The notes beneath the pieces are model-generated. The model was not told the origin of the DNA. It did not search any database and saw only the letters and a list, made by a program, of their open reading frames with translations. Source: Otatea glauca (taxonomy: Eukaryota > Streptophyta > Magnoliopsida > Poales > Poaceae). From it: 64,000 bases of DNA. The first letter of the stretch is position 1, and each line of letters opens with the position of its first letter. Where the stretch lies: positions 69,005,782 through 69,069,781 of the forward strand of contig CM070711.1 of assembly GCA_036346275.1 (NCBI GenBank), read 5' to 3'. Below are positions 9,951 through 21,954 of the stretch, piece by piece. Both the position numbers and the translations under genes were made by a program.

Positions 9951-10938
9951 ATGCAGATGTCTGGCATTGTGAATCGTGAGTTTGAAGAACTGGCCCCGCA
10001 CGGTCAGAACTACCTCACTTGGGCATCGGACGTAAAGATTGTTCTTGGGGGCAAGAAGCTCCGTTCAGCGATTGGTCTAGGGTCCTCGCAGGACGCAAAA
10101 CCTACCGCTGAGCAGAACGATCAAGCTCTGCATTTTCTCAGGCACCACCTCTCAGCCACTCTAAAGAATGAATATATGGCTGAGGAGAGTGCACTTGAGC
10201 TTTGATCGCACTTGAAGCGGTTGAAAAGCTCAAGTACACCATCTTGCCCCAAGCACGGCAAGATTGGGTGCGCTGAGGTTTGCGACTTGAGCGATGGCGA
10301 GTACAATTACGCCTTGCATGAATTTGTACCAATCTCTCCTATGTGGCAAGAAGATCACCGATGAGGAGAAGATTGAGAAAACTCTCTCTACCTTCCACCC
10401 TAATGCTATCCAGTGCACGCACTATCGTCGGGGCGCATACAAGGAGTATAGCGAATCGATTGATGTAATGCAAGTTGCGGAATCGTAAAACGATGTTCTA
10501 CGCAAGAACTATGTCTCGCAGCCACAGGACGAGGCAGGCATGAAGTCAATGCCAACAGCTACAAGGTGAGAAAGCCCACTCATAGAAAGAAGGGCAAGCG
10601 GGGTGGAAAGAGAGACCCGTGCCAAAGGAAAGTCAAAGCCCCGTGAAGAGGATGACAAAGAAAAGACGACGCCAAGCCGTATGGACAGCAGAACCGACGT
10701 GCTTCAAGTGTGGCACTTGGGGACATTGGTCGAAGATATGTCGAGAATCCAAGGAAGCGATCAACGATATCGGGCTAAGAAGAAGGCAAAGGAAAACGCC
10801 CACAGAGGCGCGCCGCCAACATCGGTGAAGATGATGTCATGGATGTAGACACCCCACTTGCCTCATCCTCACAGAATAGCACGGACATCGATCTCGCAGC
10901 CATGATTATGGCAAATGAAGAAAAACTTCACAGATGAT
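9951..10938 (+). pseudogene. gag: copia gag, frameshifted
   Basis: Gag forms the retrotransposon's cytoplasmic particle. The frame opens with MSGIVNREFEELAPHGQNYLTW (9957 onward), typical of copia Gag N-termini. It continues, after shifts near 10200-10290, with KYTILPQARQDWV, LLCGKKITDEEKIEKTLSTF and YKEYSESIDV. A CCHC zinc knuckle, CFKCGTWGHWSKIC, lies at 10700-10741 with spacing C-X2-C-X4-H-X4-C and is intact. Gag ends with DVDTPL and AMIMANEEKLHR followed by TGA. At least three frame changes are needed to read it through, so this copy cannot encode full-length Gag. Confidence 0.85.
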
Positions 10939-11159
10939 ATAGAAGCGAAATTAATGCATATTTTATGATTACATTTAATGCATTTCTTTTAGTTTTGGTT
11001 GTTAGCATTTTCTTTGAATAAAGGATTGTAAGCTCTAGAAGAGCATACTTCTTTCATGAATAAATATGCAATTTATTCTTTATTCCAGATTCTTCAATTT
11101 TGCAAGTAATATTTGGATTGTTTTGCCTCTGTCGATTAGGATTATATTTCTTTTATCTA
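10939..11159 (+). other. Non-coding AT-rich spacer between gag and pol
   Basis: About 220 bp of AT-rich sequence with stops in all forward frames separates the gag stop from the protease region. It contains AATAAAGG and ATGAATAAATATG (poly(A)-like) and TTTATTCCAG (acceptor-like). Gag and pol are therefore not one frame in this element. Confidence 0.6.
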
Positions 11160-11640
11160 GAAATCGTGTAGCGCCCAAATGGAAGAGATATGCATTGTTG
11201 ATAGTAGCACAACAAATACCATCTTAAGAGAGTCTAAGTATTTCGATCGATCACGAAGAACGCCGGAAAGATTACTACGATCGCAGAAGCGACTCATATG
11301 TAATCGGCTCGGAAGAGCCACAATTATATTGCCTATGGGTACAACTTTGGTAATTGAAGAAGCCCTTTTGTACCACGAATCAACGCGCACTCTCTTAAGC
11401 TTTAAAGACATCCGCGCCAATGGTTTTCACGTAGAAACCAATGAAGAAAATGGCAAAGAATACTTGTGCATTGTGAAGCACGCGGTATGTGGAAAAATGG
11501 TATTAGAAAAATATCCCTCATATGAATCAGGTTGTACTACACGAATATTCATGCACCAAGTGTATACTTCCTTGAAGACTGCTTTTAGAAGCTCGAGTTA
11601 TTTTCTTTATGGCATGGTAGATTAGGTCATCTGGTCTTAG
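11160..11640 (+). pseudogene. pol: copia pol: protease and pre-integrase region
   Basis: The open frame from 11179 has CIVDSSTTNTILRESKYF near its start. This is the aspartic-protease active-site context; families usually have DSGTTNT, and here Gly is replaced by Ser (Asp codon at 11200-11202). RTLLSFKDIRANGFHVET matches the GAG-pre-integrase lead-in. The frame ends at 11625, where the expected histidine-rich zinc-finger segment (WHxRLGHPG) runs on in another frame (GRLGHLGLR-like, 11610-11645). Protease activity is unlikely. Confidence 0.75.
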
Positions 11641-12560
11641 AATGATGAGAAATATAGTGAACAACTCACAAGGTCATGGCATTAACGTTAAGAATTTCCG
11701 AATCATGAAGATTTTGTGTGCCTGCATGTGCCACCGGAAATTAATAACTAGACCCTCTGTCATGAAAGTGCAAAGTGAAATCCTGCATTCTGGAATGCAT
11801 CCAGGGGATATTTGCGGTCCGATTCAACCTGTCGGGGCCGTTTCGATACTTTATGGTGCTCATCGATGCTTCCTCGAAATGATCGCATGTATGCTTGTTG
11901 TCAACAAGAAACCATGCTTTTGCAAAGTCGATCTCGCAGATCATAAGAATTAAGAATGCTTTCCACGATCATCGCGTGAAGTCCATTAGAATGGACAATG
12001 CGGAGAATTTACTTCAAAGGCATTTGATGATTATTGCACAAAGAATGGATAGCGATTGAGCACTCTGTACCGCACGTTCATACGCGAGCGGACTAGCGAA
12101 GCACTAATAAAGAGGATTAAGTTCATTGCGGACCGCTTTTGCGAGTTGTAACTTGCCCAACACTTGTTGGGGACACGCATCTGCACGCAGCAGCTCTTAT
12201 CAATTTTAGACCGTCGGCCTACAACATCCATTCTCCTATGCGGCTTGTGCACGGATCATCCGAAGATCTCCCATCTTAGAAAATTTGGGTGTATGGTATA
12301 TGTACCTATACCACCCCTCGTGATCGCAATGGGCCCTCTCCGCAAGTCCGGGATATCGTTGGTTATGAGAGTGCATCCATAATCGGTATTTGGAACCCAT
12401 GATCGAGACTTGCATACTGACCGGTTCACGATTGCATCTTTGACGAGGATCGTTTCCGTCATTAGGGAGAAATCAACCTTTGGATGAAAAATGCCGGAAA
12501 TCATATGGCATTCCACCGATCCCCGCACATGACCCCGAACTAATGAAGCAAATCAAGAAG
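11641..12560 (+). pseudogene. pol: copia pol: integrase, degenerate
   Basis: Scattered over three frames are RMMRNIVNNSQGHG, HPGDICGPIQP (first catalytic Asp region), a VLIDASS-like segment, NGQCGEFTSKAFDDY (second Asp region damaged), a VHTRAD-like block before LIKRIKFIA, PTTCWG-type text, and SPKISHLRKFGCMVYVPIPP, the conserved C-terminal signature. Many shifts prevent a continuous product. Between 12560 and 13050 only weak linker sequence remains, with no domain I can name. Confidence 0.7.
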
Positions 12561-13050
12561 TCGAAAGATAATTGATTTGCGAAATTTAGCAAATGAACCG
12601 CCTGATCATTTTGTGATCCAAGGCGTGGTTAAGTCGCATGTACCCGCAAGGAATGCACGAGAGAGGGTGGAAATACCAAAGAAAATAGAAGGTATCCTCA
12701 ACCTATTCAGAGGCCTCAAAGGAAAAGAGCAGCAATCGGCTCCTCAAACCCAAAGTACCGGAGACGTCTGGAGAAAATCAAGCGAGAGGACTTACCACAA
12801 CCAATCACGAAAATGCCCCAAGGAAAGAAGGGGCGGTTGAGACTGCACTGGAAAGAAGCCAACAGAAAGGCAATTCGGACTTGAATCTTCCACTGCAGGA
12901 AGCCGTCGGAAATAATGTGTGCGCACACATAGGCGATGAAAAGCTAAAGGAACTTGCTCCTGCGATAGGGAAAAGCAACGAAGAGCAAGTAGAAGTGCAT
13001 GAAGCACCCCATGAAGAAATGGCCATAAACTTTGTAATAACAGAGAATCC

Positions 13051-14030
13051 TGAATAGAGCAACGACCAACGTTGATGCCTACTTCAAAAAGAAGATTGCC
13101 TCGATCATTGATCATGATCCCGAGCACGCATCTCTCGCAGAGTGCAAGAAAAGGCTTAGATTGGAAAGAATGGAAAAAGGCAATCATCGCAGAGTTAGTC
13201 TCTCCGAACAAGAGAGAGGTGTTTGCTCCGTATGCCGCACACCTCCCCATGTAAACCCGTAGGTCACAAATGGGTCTTTGTTCGGAAAGAAATGAAAACA
13301 ACGAAGTTGTAAGGTACAAAGCAAGGCTTGTAGCTCAAGGTTTTACTCAACGTCCCGGAGTTGATTATGAAGAAACCTATTCTCCGGTCATGGGAGGAAT
13401 TACCTTTAGATATTTGATCTCAATGGCGATCAACTTGAAGTTGAGAATGAAGCTAATGGATGTTGTCACAAAGATACCAGTATGGAAACTTGGATTCGAG
13501 ATATACATGAAAGTACCTAAGGAATTCCTATCCCGAACCAAGATGGAGCAAATAGAAACACATGCAGTGTGAAATTGGAGAAATCACCGTGGGTGGGTGA
13601 AGCGATCAGAAGAATGTGGTACAATCGCTGAGTGACTTTCTCGCAAGAAAGGCTACACAAACAGCGAAGATTGTCCATGTGTGTTTATCTGAATGATCCC
13701 GAATGGATTACAGATAATCTCCGTCTATGTAGATGACTTGAACATCATTGGGACGGATGAAGAAATTGAAGAGGCATGCTCATACTTGAAGTCCGAGTTT
13801 GAAATGAAAGATTTGGGTAAAACCAAGTTTTGTTTAGGCTTGCGGCTTGAACATGTCCAAGGAGGAATCTTGGTACACCAATCAACCTACACGCAGAAAG
13901 TGTTGGAAAGATTTAGCTTTGAAAAATCATATCCTGCGAAGACTCCAATGGTCAAGGTCACTCCAAGCGCACCTAGACCCATCTGCACCAGAGAAGAGGG
14001 GAGGAAGTCACGGGAGCGAATTCCCATATC
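13051..14030 (+). pseudogene. pol: copia pol: reverse transcriptase, degenerate
   Basis: WKEWKKAIIAEL, then KYKARLVAQGFTQRPGVDYEETYSPV (in part at 13310-13390) and MKLMDVVTK mark the fingers and palm. The catalytic YVDD box is intact at 13726-13737, followed by FEMKDLGKTKFCLGL and ILVHQSTYTQKVL. A large part of the palm between 13560 and 13690 is scrambled by frameshifts, including the region where YGLKQ should be. The enzyme cannot be complete. Confidence 0.85.
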
Positions 14031-14680
14031 CGAGTGCAGCTTGGAGCGCTCATGTACCTTGCGAATAGCACTAGACCAGGACATTGCGTTACTGTGAATT
14101 TGCTAGCTCGATGCAGATCTGCGAACCCACCAAAAGGCATTGGAAAGGGATCAAGGACATCTTCCGCTACCTCCAAGGAAGCAAAGACCTCGGTCATTCT
14201 TTTTAGAAGAAATAATGAATTGAATTTGGTTGGCTATGCCGATCTTTGGGTACCTATCGGACCAGATACCGGCAAGTCCCAAACCGGCTATGTTTTCCTA
14301 TGTGGAGGAACAACAATTTCTTGGAAGTCGTCTAAGCGGACTCTTGTCTCGGCGTCGATAAACCACTCGGAAATCATTGCTTTGTATGAAGCATCGCGTG
14401 AATGTGCATGGCTCGGAAGAATGGTTCACCACATCCGAAGTCATGTGGCTTGAACATTGAGCAAACTCCCACGATAATCTATGAAGACAATGCACTTGTG
14501 TTGCCCAAGCACGTATGGGTTATGTGAAGAGTAATCTCACGAAGCATATCAACCCCAAGTTCTTCTATGCTCACGAATTGCATAAGATGAGCGAGATTAA
14601 GATATTGTATACTAAGTCATGTGAAAATCTTGCAGATTTGTTCACTAAATCACTCCCAAAGATCTACCTTTGAAAGGTGC
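14031..14680 (+). pseudogene. pol: copia pol: RNase H, degenerate
   Basis: GALMYLANSTRPG, VNLLARCRSANPP, LVGYADLWV, KSQTGYVFLCGGTTISWKS, TLVSASINHSEIIALYEASRECAWL appear in order and match the copia RNase H. The continuation in another frame has EDNAL, SNLTKHINPKFFYAHEL-type and LADLFTKSLP text. Asp of GYAD and Glu of SEIIAL, both catalytic in this family, are present. Confidence 0.85.
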
Positions 14681-14976
14681 GTGAAAGGAATTGGGATGAT
14701 GAGACTTAGAGAAGTGCAGATTTCGGGGAGATATTTCACATACTCCCACATGAATCTCGAGCATGAATTATGAATACCCAACATGAATCTCAAGATTAGC
14801 ATTTGAAGTTGGGAGAATTGTACTCTTTTCCTTAGCAAGTTTTTCATGAAGTTTTCTTGCATAAGGTTTTAACGAGGCAATTCGTGCAACATAGTAAGCG
14901 TATGCTATGTACTCTTTCTCCAAGTATTTTTCCCACTGGTTTTTCCGGAGTTTTAATGAGGCATATGCATCTCGCG
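14681..14976 (+). other. Post-pol untranslated region of the copia element
   Basis: About 300 bp follow the end of pol before the polypurine tract. They contain TTTTCTTGCATAAGGTTTTAACGAGGCA and a second TTTTAATGAGGCATATGCA, an imperfect repeat about 75 bp apart. No coding sequence is seen. Confidence 0.5.
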
Positions 14977-14994
14977 CAAAGGGCCCAAGGGGAG
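14977..14994 (+). promoter_or_regulatory. Polypurine tract of the copia element
   Basis: AAAGGGCCCAAGGGGAG immediately precedes the 3' LTR start TGTTGAG and is the expected plus-strand primer site. Confidence 0.8.
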
Positions 14995-15220
14995 TGTTGA
15001 GAAACCCGAAAGCCCACCGAAGGCCCATGTGGTCCCTTATGCCGAAACCCTAGAGAGCGCTATAAAAGAAGGAGGGGGGTCCCCCCCTATGTACAGAATT
15101 CATTAGCAATAAAGAATTTCTGCTTTCGCTCTCCCTAAACACGTGTCTCTCTCTCTTTCTGTTCTCCACCTCAGATCTGTTCGGGAACCCCGGACTATTC
15201 GATAGCGAGGTTCCTTAACA
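14995..15220 (+). repeat. 3' LTR of the copia element
   Basis: 226 bp, collinear with 8338-8562. Differences are one missing T after AAACCC, changes in the G-run and C-run, and two C/T substitutions near AATTTCTGC and CTCCCTAAAC. It ends TTAACA and is followed by the target duplication GTTTT. Confidence 0.95.
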
Positions 15221-15225
15221 GTTTT

Positions 15226-17856
15226 TAGCAACTCTGCTTTTTTCTGCTTTATAGAAACTCTACAAAACATGGTACATTGGTGGGCCGCTGGTGTGGGTTA
15301 GCCTGCTTCCATGGGTTGAAGTGTTGGTGTGGTTTGGAGATGGATTGAAATGGGTTGGAAAATAGGTTGAACCCATATCCGGGAAATGAATTGGTTTGGT
15401 TTGGGTTGGTTCTTAGTGGATGTGAAATGGACTGGTTTGGATCTGGAAAGTGGAGTTTGCTATAGTGAGTTGGGCTAGAAAAGGGTTGGTTTCTCACCCA
15501 CTAGCAGCACCGGTGGCCAAAGACGGCACCAAGGGCAAGGAATACTACGGGCTATGCATTTGTAGGCCACTCCTAGCTACTGTGCAAAAAACATCCTAAA
15601 AATATGAATGATTGCTTGTGGGTAACTTGGTTGATCATTTGTCGCGTGCGAGGCCCCATGGAACAAGAAAACACTACTACACATTGCACTATTCATCATT
15701 TGTAATATGGAAGGGCTAGAAATCTGAAAAATGATTTTTTTTTTGCGAAATCAATCTATTCTCACTTTCTGATCCACTTGAAGATCCGTGCTCCGGCGAG
15801 CTCGTCCTCCTCTTCGGCGCCCAACCACCCCTGGGTTAGGGCTCAGGGTTCATCGGTTAGGGTTTGGGGTTCAATGGCCCCAGATTTAGAGATAGGCCAT
15901 CGCGATGTGTAAGGATCAACGGTGGGTGGAGGCGGTGGGCCATGGGGTTGGGCGAGGGCAATGGACGGTGGAGGTTAGCAGGGACAATAGGAAATAGAGA
16001 ATATTAGGAGGCGGTGGGTGGCATGTGTCGGATCCGGCGGCAGTAGCCATTGAAGACAGAGGAGGAGGGTGGTGGCAGTGAGAATGGTGGACGAAGCGGC
16101 AGGTAGTCACAATGGTGGATGAGGCGGTGGGCAGTCATGGCATAGTGGTGAAAAGGACTATAAGAGACATCGAGGGGTGGGAGTGGTGAGGGAGACGGCT
16201 AGAGGACGGGGGCATTGGCGAGGCGATGGGTGGTGGTGTGAGGCTCGCGGCGGGGACAGGGATGCAGTGATGTTAGGGTTGGAATAGAGTGGATCGGTGA
16301 TGGCGTGTTGTATAAAAAATAAAAGAAAAGAAGATTGTGGATCATTAGATTGAGATCCAACGGTCCGAAAAGTGACCGACTTATTGAAAAAAAAACATTC
16401 GAACGATGGCTCGACGATCCCTTTCTAATAACATAACCAACCTCAACTAGCTAGTATACTGGAGTGATATCATATCTACGATCTGTCAAGCAATTAGCTA
16501 GTTAGTGATCTGTCGATCGAACTCACTTAGGCATAACTTTGCTTCACGAGCCAGCTAGCAGCCTAACTACATAGGAGTATATAACTTGTTGCTACTCCAA
16601 GTAAACAAATGGAAAAAGGCTAGATATATATAGAAGAAGAGATACGAACTGAATGAATTAGCCATAGCTTAGCTTAGCTAGCATAATGGGGACAGTGCAT
16701 AGCAGCACCTAGCTAGCTTAGTTCTACATACGTCGATCGATCATCAGGGGACCATTCATGTGAGAGGGTGTATATTGGTCCATGGCAGAAGATACGGACG
16801 GTACATGATCTGCTGCATGCATGCAAACCCTAGCTACAGGGTTATGCAGGGTCGCTTTAATCTTAGGGGCCTCACCCCATCTCACCTCCTCGATTCAAAG
16901 GCCCCAGCTAGCCCCACTGGTCTTTCACTACTCATCAACCCCACTTCCCTCGCTAGCCAGGGACTTGGCGCAGCTGGATGCTTTTGCTTCTAGCTAGCTT
17001 CCCCATTAGAATATTTTTACTGTTGTAGCTCCTTATTTTTTTTTTAAATTAGCCTCCGCTGGATTTTTTTTTCAGGTTTGGCCTTCGGGTCCGTAAAAAT
17101 CGCGCACGGGAGGCGCGGCTTATAGGGATGTAGCGGACTGGGAACGTTGCAATGCCACGACACGATCGACACGGGGCATTCTAGCGCCCCCACAGAGCGT
17201 TTTCGGCAAAAAAAATAAAAAAATAAAACAGCATGCATCGGACTAGAAGCGCTGTATGCTACAGTAAATCTCGTTTTTTGTGCCTATAGAAAAATATATT
17301 TTAATTTTATTATGTTTTATAAATGCATTATACTATGAAAAAAATTGCACGACGGTTAGTTCTAAAATAATAATTCTGCATGTAGTTCCAAAAAAATCGC
17401 ATGTCGTACATGTGTGTGTGGCTGCATATGTTTTGTTTTAATTGGCAGACATGCTTGTCTTATCCACGTAGACGGGAAAATGTTTGGAACGTTTCTTCGC
17501 AGGAAATGTTCTCTGATCTCTAGTAAGCAGGTGAGTAGTATCTTTTTTTCCCCTATTTCAATTTTAAGTATATACCAATTAGTCAATAAAAATTCGAATG
17601 AAACACATGCCTTTTAAAAAATAAACTAAAATTCAAAGATTTTAAACGAATCTAGATCACATTCTTTGATGATTTTTATATAAAATAAGAACATATCTAC
17701 AATCAAAATATCATCAAAAAAGGCAATTCTAATTTGAATTTATATTCAAACTTGTTTGAACTAGTTAATAAACTAGTTAAACTCAACATTTGAAAATTTT
17801 CACACATGATACATAAGGGAAATACCTATTTTAGATCATGATGCTCATGCACTATG
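15226..17856. other. Gene-poor flanking region
   Basis: 15285-15505 is a G/T-rich block of repeated GGGTTGG and GGTTTGG, like the one at 5301-5460. 15780-16300 is GC-richer, with GGTGGGTGGAGGCGGTGGG-like runs and minus-strand open frames of low-complexity composition. 16440-17000 is rich in AGCTAGCT and CGATCGATC and looks like low-copy intergenic DNA. 17040-17240 is GC-rich with flanking poly(T) and poly(A). No protein or RNA gene can be supported. Confidence 0.5.
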
Positions 17857-17861
17857 GTTTC

Positions 17862-20800
17862 TGTAACAGCCCAAAATTTAATAAAATAAGAAATATAACA
17901 TCAAAAATATTCATGTGATTTATTGTTGTATTTCCTGTTTTTATGAATTAAAGAAATTCTTTTTGGCTTTTTCCTATTAAAAGAAATCCAAATGAGCTGT
18001 ATAGTAAAAGGGTAGAAGTAAAAAGGTAAAAAAAACCCAAAATCAAGAAAAATCTGTAAAAATCTTAAATAAGTCCCAGATCCATCCAGGATCCTGATTA
18101 TGCCACTTGCACTGATTTGGATCAATAAAATATATTAAAAGGCAAAAGTAATCATGAAGAGATATGTTAAATCTGAAGCCATAAGATTTCTTCAGAAGTC
18201 ACCCGACCTTGACCTGAGTTAAAATTTTTACCATGCCGACTTCCTGTCCCTATCCATCTCTGGTAAAAATATCAAGAATTTATCCCATCATTTACTAATT
18301 TTAAAAATTCATAAACATAGAAATTGAAAAACTAAAAATAGTAATGTCAGAATTATTAAAAATGAAACATCAAATATAAAAATTTGAAAATTTTACTCAA
18401 GATAAATAATACTATTAAAAACCCTATAAAAAGTATCATAAAATAATAAACTAATATTGACATTCAATTAAATAAAAACCAGAATCAGCCGAAATTAATA
18501 ACTGTGCATTGTAATATACCCTTGTATTTTCCTTGCCGACCTCTGAAAAAAGTTTCATAAAATCTTGAGCTCATCTGTTAACCCAAACCACGGTTTTACC
18601 TCATACTATCTAAAGTCTTCATGCGAGTCGCCGAATTGACTCACTGCCGTGTGGGCCCAGCATGCCAGATGTCCCATGCCGATTTCCCTCACCAAGTCTC
18701 TTCCATGTGGACTCTTACCCCACCTGTCAGCCGAATATCTCTCTCTCCTTTTCTTCTTTCTTCTCCGTTCTTCTTCTCTCTCTGCTCTCTTCGCTCACTC
18801 TCACCAGTCGGCACAGCCTTGCGTTTTGTCGCCTTCTCGCCGCAACTCGTCGCCCGAAGCTGCCACCTACACCTCACCTGGACACGATGGCTGCCTCGAC
18901 CGACATGCTCTCTCCCTCTCGCGCCAAAGAGCGGCTGAGAACGCTCGCGCGACGTCTCGGCCAGCCGAAACGCAAACCTGCGCCAAACCGCCTTCGCGCT
19001 CTATAAAAACCACATTCGGTTGCCCTGGTAACCACAGCTGTCGACCGAAATCCTGCAAACCTCAAGTAGCTCACCTGCGCCTTCTTCTTCCCCAATTCCA
19101 GCGACCAACCGAGAAAAAGGGGAAAAACCTCAAACAAGCTCTTTGTTGAACCATTTCTCGAACCATCTCGCCTGAAGTAACCTCACCACCCCTAGTACCT
19201 GTCCTCGGCCCAAATTGGAACTATTCTCCTTCGGTGAGCCGTCGCATCGAGCTTCTTCGTCCGCCATCGCACCCGCACGGTGAGAAGCCCTCTCCGATAC
19301 CTATTTCTTTGAATAAAAGCCAAAAATCGAATCATTGAGACTCACTGATGCTTATACTGGTGAAAATGGACTGTGGGAACTCGAGTTTTTGCTTCGCCGT
19401 GGCCGCCCCCCTCATGGTGACATGCCATCTCTGGCCATCTCTGGTTGAACTAACACTTCCCCTAGATGCGCATGGTCACCCTGGTGCTCAGGGTGGAACC
19501 CATTCCGTGCCTCCGGTGCTCCTCCGTCGCCGACGAGCCTCTCTGTTTCGGGTCGCCGACAAGTGGACCCCGCATGTCAGCCGCAAGCGTCGCTTAAGCC
19601 ATTGCCATGTGGGTCCCCCTGTCAGTCTCCTGCGCGCGGGTGACATTGCCTCTTTGGTCCTACTTGTCAGCCATGTGCGTCGCACAAGCGCGCGGGCCCG
19701 TAGGCCAGTCGCGCAGAGCGCAGTCACCCGCTGCCAACTGGGCCCGGCCCGTCAGTGCCTCGGCCCAACGCCAGCCAAAAAGGGAAAGCGCACTTTGATT
19801 TTCGAAAGCGTACTTTCCATTTTTGGCAACTTTCTGATTTTCAATATTTTTCAAACCCTAGGATATTCAAATGCTTATAACTTTTGAACCATCTGGCCAA
19901 ATGAGATGAAATAAATTTATAAATTCATGATAAATCATGTGTGTTCAGAATATGCAAAAATATTTTGAAAATTAACTTTTTTAAAATTTTAATTTCAAAT
20001 ATAAATAGAAAGGTTAAAATATGCTAGTCATAGAATCTTTGTAAATAACCTCCAAACTGAGTAAACTAATTTTTTTTAGCCTCCTGGTAATCTTAGGAAC
20101 CTGAATATGTAAAAATACTTAGGGTTCGCTATAATAAAAATTTGAGTTAATAAATCAGTAGTAAAGTAATTCAATATTAATCTAAATAAATTTAATCCTT
20201 TAAATTGTAAAATAAGAATAAATGATCCATGCAACTATCCCTGATTTATGAAATTGTTTTATTTTAATTTTTCCATCTGATTTCTTTTTGGCCCTATTGA
20301 AATTTATTATTTGTTATGCAATTATTATACGACGTGTAGAACCCGACGAATCCGGAGTAGTCGACGATGATCAAGAATTTAACTACAAGGATAATCAACA
20401 AGGCAAGCACCCCCCTTGATCATATTGATCCCAATTTTATAAATATTTTCATTAAATGTTTTACTACATACGTTACTTTTATTAAAGTCTGCTAATTTAT
20501 GGGTATTGGTAGTTGTACCTGTAGTTTTATAGAACTTCCTTGATAAGTATGGATTTGTGAATCTTGATAACCCTAGAATAACATAGACAATATTTAGTGT
20601 CAATTTGGGTTACTCACACTTAGTGTTATGCTTAGCCATGTTTAAATAAATATAAAACTTGGACATGATTAAAAATGTTGGATATGACATTTAATGGGTA
20701 TGACCTTTCTTATGGTTGGTATTTTGATCACAAATGAAAATAAAACTATGGTTTTGATGCGGGCAATTATTGGTAATAGCCGGGTGTACAAGGGACTTGT

Positions 20801-21954
20801 ACGTAGTGTAGGGAGAGATTATTGCCCGTGTCGGATTAAGGACCGAACTACGTGTTCGTTAAACCTAAGAATTACAGTACAACCACAAGTGCTGGTATGG
20901 AACAATCTTAACCTATTAAGTTGCTTAAAACTAGCTTTGCACATTGGTAGGCTGGAGTAGTACGAGCTTCTTCAGTGACTGGTTGCTCGGAGGGGCACCC
21001 ACACCGATGTGTTGGGGGTCACGTTTGCTGATACAACGGTGAACGCCATGCTATGGATATACTTAACCTTTATTGTGCAGTGACTGTACAAATATTTACA
21101 CCATAGTATGGGTTTAACGTCATCGGGCTGGTGCAAAGTTAGGATTAAGAAATGTAACGGTTATGTTATGATCTCCTTGCCGACATACAAAAGGAAGTGT
21201 GTTACTGGTCTGGAAAAATAGGTTGATCATTACTTGTGGGTAAAGCTGTACACCTCTGCAGAGTGTGAAACTTTTTGAAAAGCCGTTCTCGCGGTTATGG
21301 GAGTCTTAGTGCGCCAACACTAGTTAGATGTTTTTATTTTCATAAAACTGGATTCTACCGGGTGTTGGTAGAAGTTGGTTCATGATATGGTCATAATACT
21401 CAGGTTCGTGAAATTTTACTTAATCGTACTTACATTCTGTTATTTTCTGTATTAAATCGCTTTTACTCAATTCCGTTTGCAATCTACTATTCAGTATTTA
21501 CATTTCAAATTAGCTTTATGCAAAACAACCATAAGCCTTCTCTTTGAATTGGCTTGCATGTATATTTAGGTTTTGCTAAAAGTCTTGCGAGTACGTAAGT
21601 ACTCAACTTGCCTATGTTGATGTTTTTAGGTGAAGGACCAGAATACCTCGACGATACATATTATGACGCAGGATTCGGGGATATGAACGATGAATTTTAC
21701 TAGGGTCTTCCTTGCCAGTTGCCTGTGGGGATATTGTGTTAAAGGCATACTACAAGAAATATGTCTCCACTGAAATGTTTTACTTTTGGTATTATAAGAA
21801 TATTATGTACTTTGCTTCCGCTGTGTCAAAAAAGTTTATGTATGACTGTGATATCAATTTGTAATTGTGCGTACTAGCCACTGATCATGGGACTAGTACG
21901 GAAAACACATGGTACCCATTATTGATATTTATTATAAAAAATGGGGGCCTTACA
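17862..21954 (+). mobile_element. Solo gypsy LTR, 4.1 kb, complete
   Basis: It starts TGTAACAGCCC and ends GGGGGCCTTACA, and the 5-bp duplication GTTTC lies on both sides (17857-17861 and 21955-21959). A TATA box (TATAAAAA, 19002-19009) sits at the end of a GC-rich promoter. The CGACGTGTAGAACCCGACG box is at 20329-20347. No internal region or second LTR is attached, so it arose by LTR-LTR recombination. Short GC-rich open frames at 18621-19900 are not conserved proteins. Its size and ends resemble the large-LTR chromoviruses of rice (RIRE3/RETROSAT2 type); the name is unverified. Confidence 0.95.

Larger units (their letters stand above)
8338..15220 (+). mobile_element. Complete-ended copia LTR retrotransposon, coding region degenerate
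   Basis: Two 225-226-bp LTRs in direct orientation bound the element, and GTTTT flanks both sides (8333-8337 and 15221-15225) as the 5-bp target duplication. The order inside is leader, gag, spacer, protease, integrase, reverse transcriptase, RNase H, polypurine tract, which is the Ty1/copia order. The LTRs differ by about three substitutions and three one-base indels. The coding region has many stops and shifts. The gag and zinc-knuckle motifs resemble the Ivana/Oryco branch; that lineage call is tentative. Confidence 0.95.

Noticed and set aside
15660..15690. CACTACTACACATTG, like a CACTA terminus
   Set aside because: No subterminal repeats follow and no partner end or target duplication is seen.
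16440..17000. Possible host gene promoter or small gene in the AGCTAGCT-rich segment
   Set aside because: No start, splice or protein signal could be supported; only short chance frames are present.
18621..19900. Several overlapping frames of 100-180 codons
   Set aside because: They lie in the GC-rich promoter and leader of a solo LTR, overlap in three frames on both strands, and have no conserved motif.
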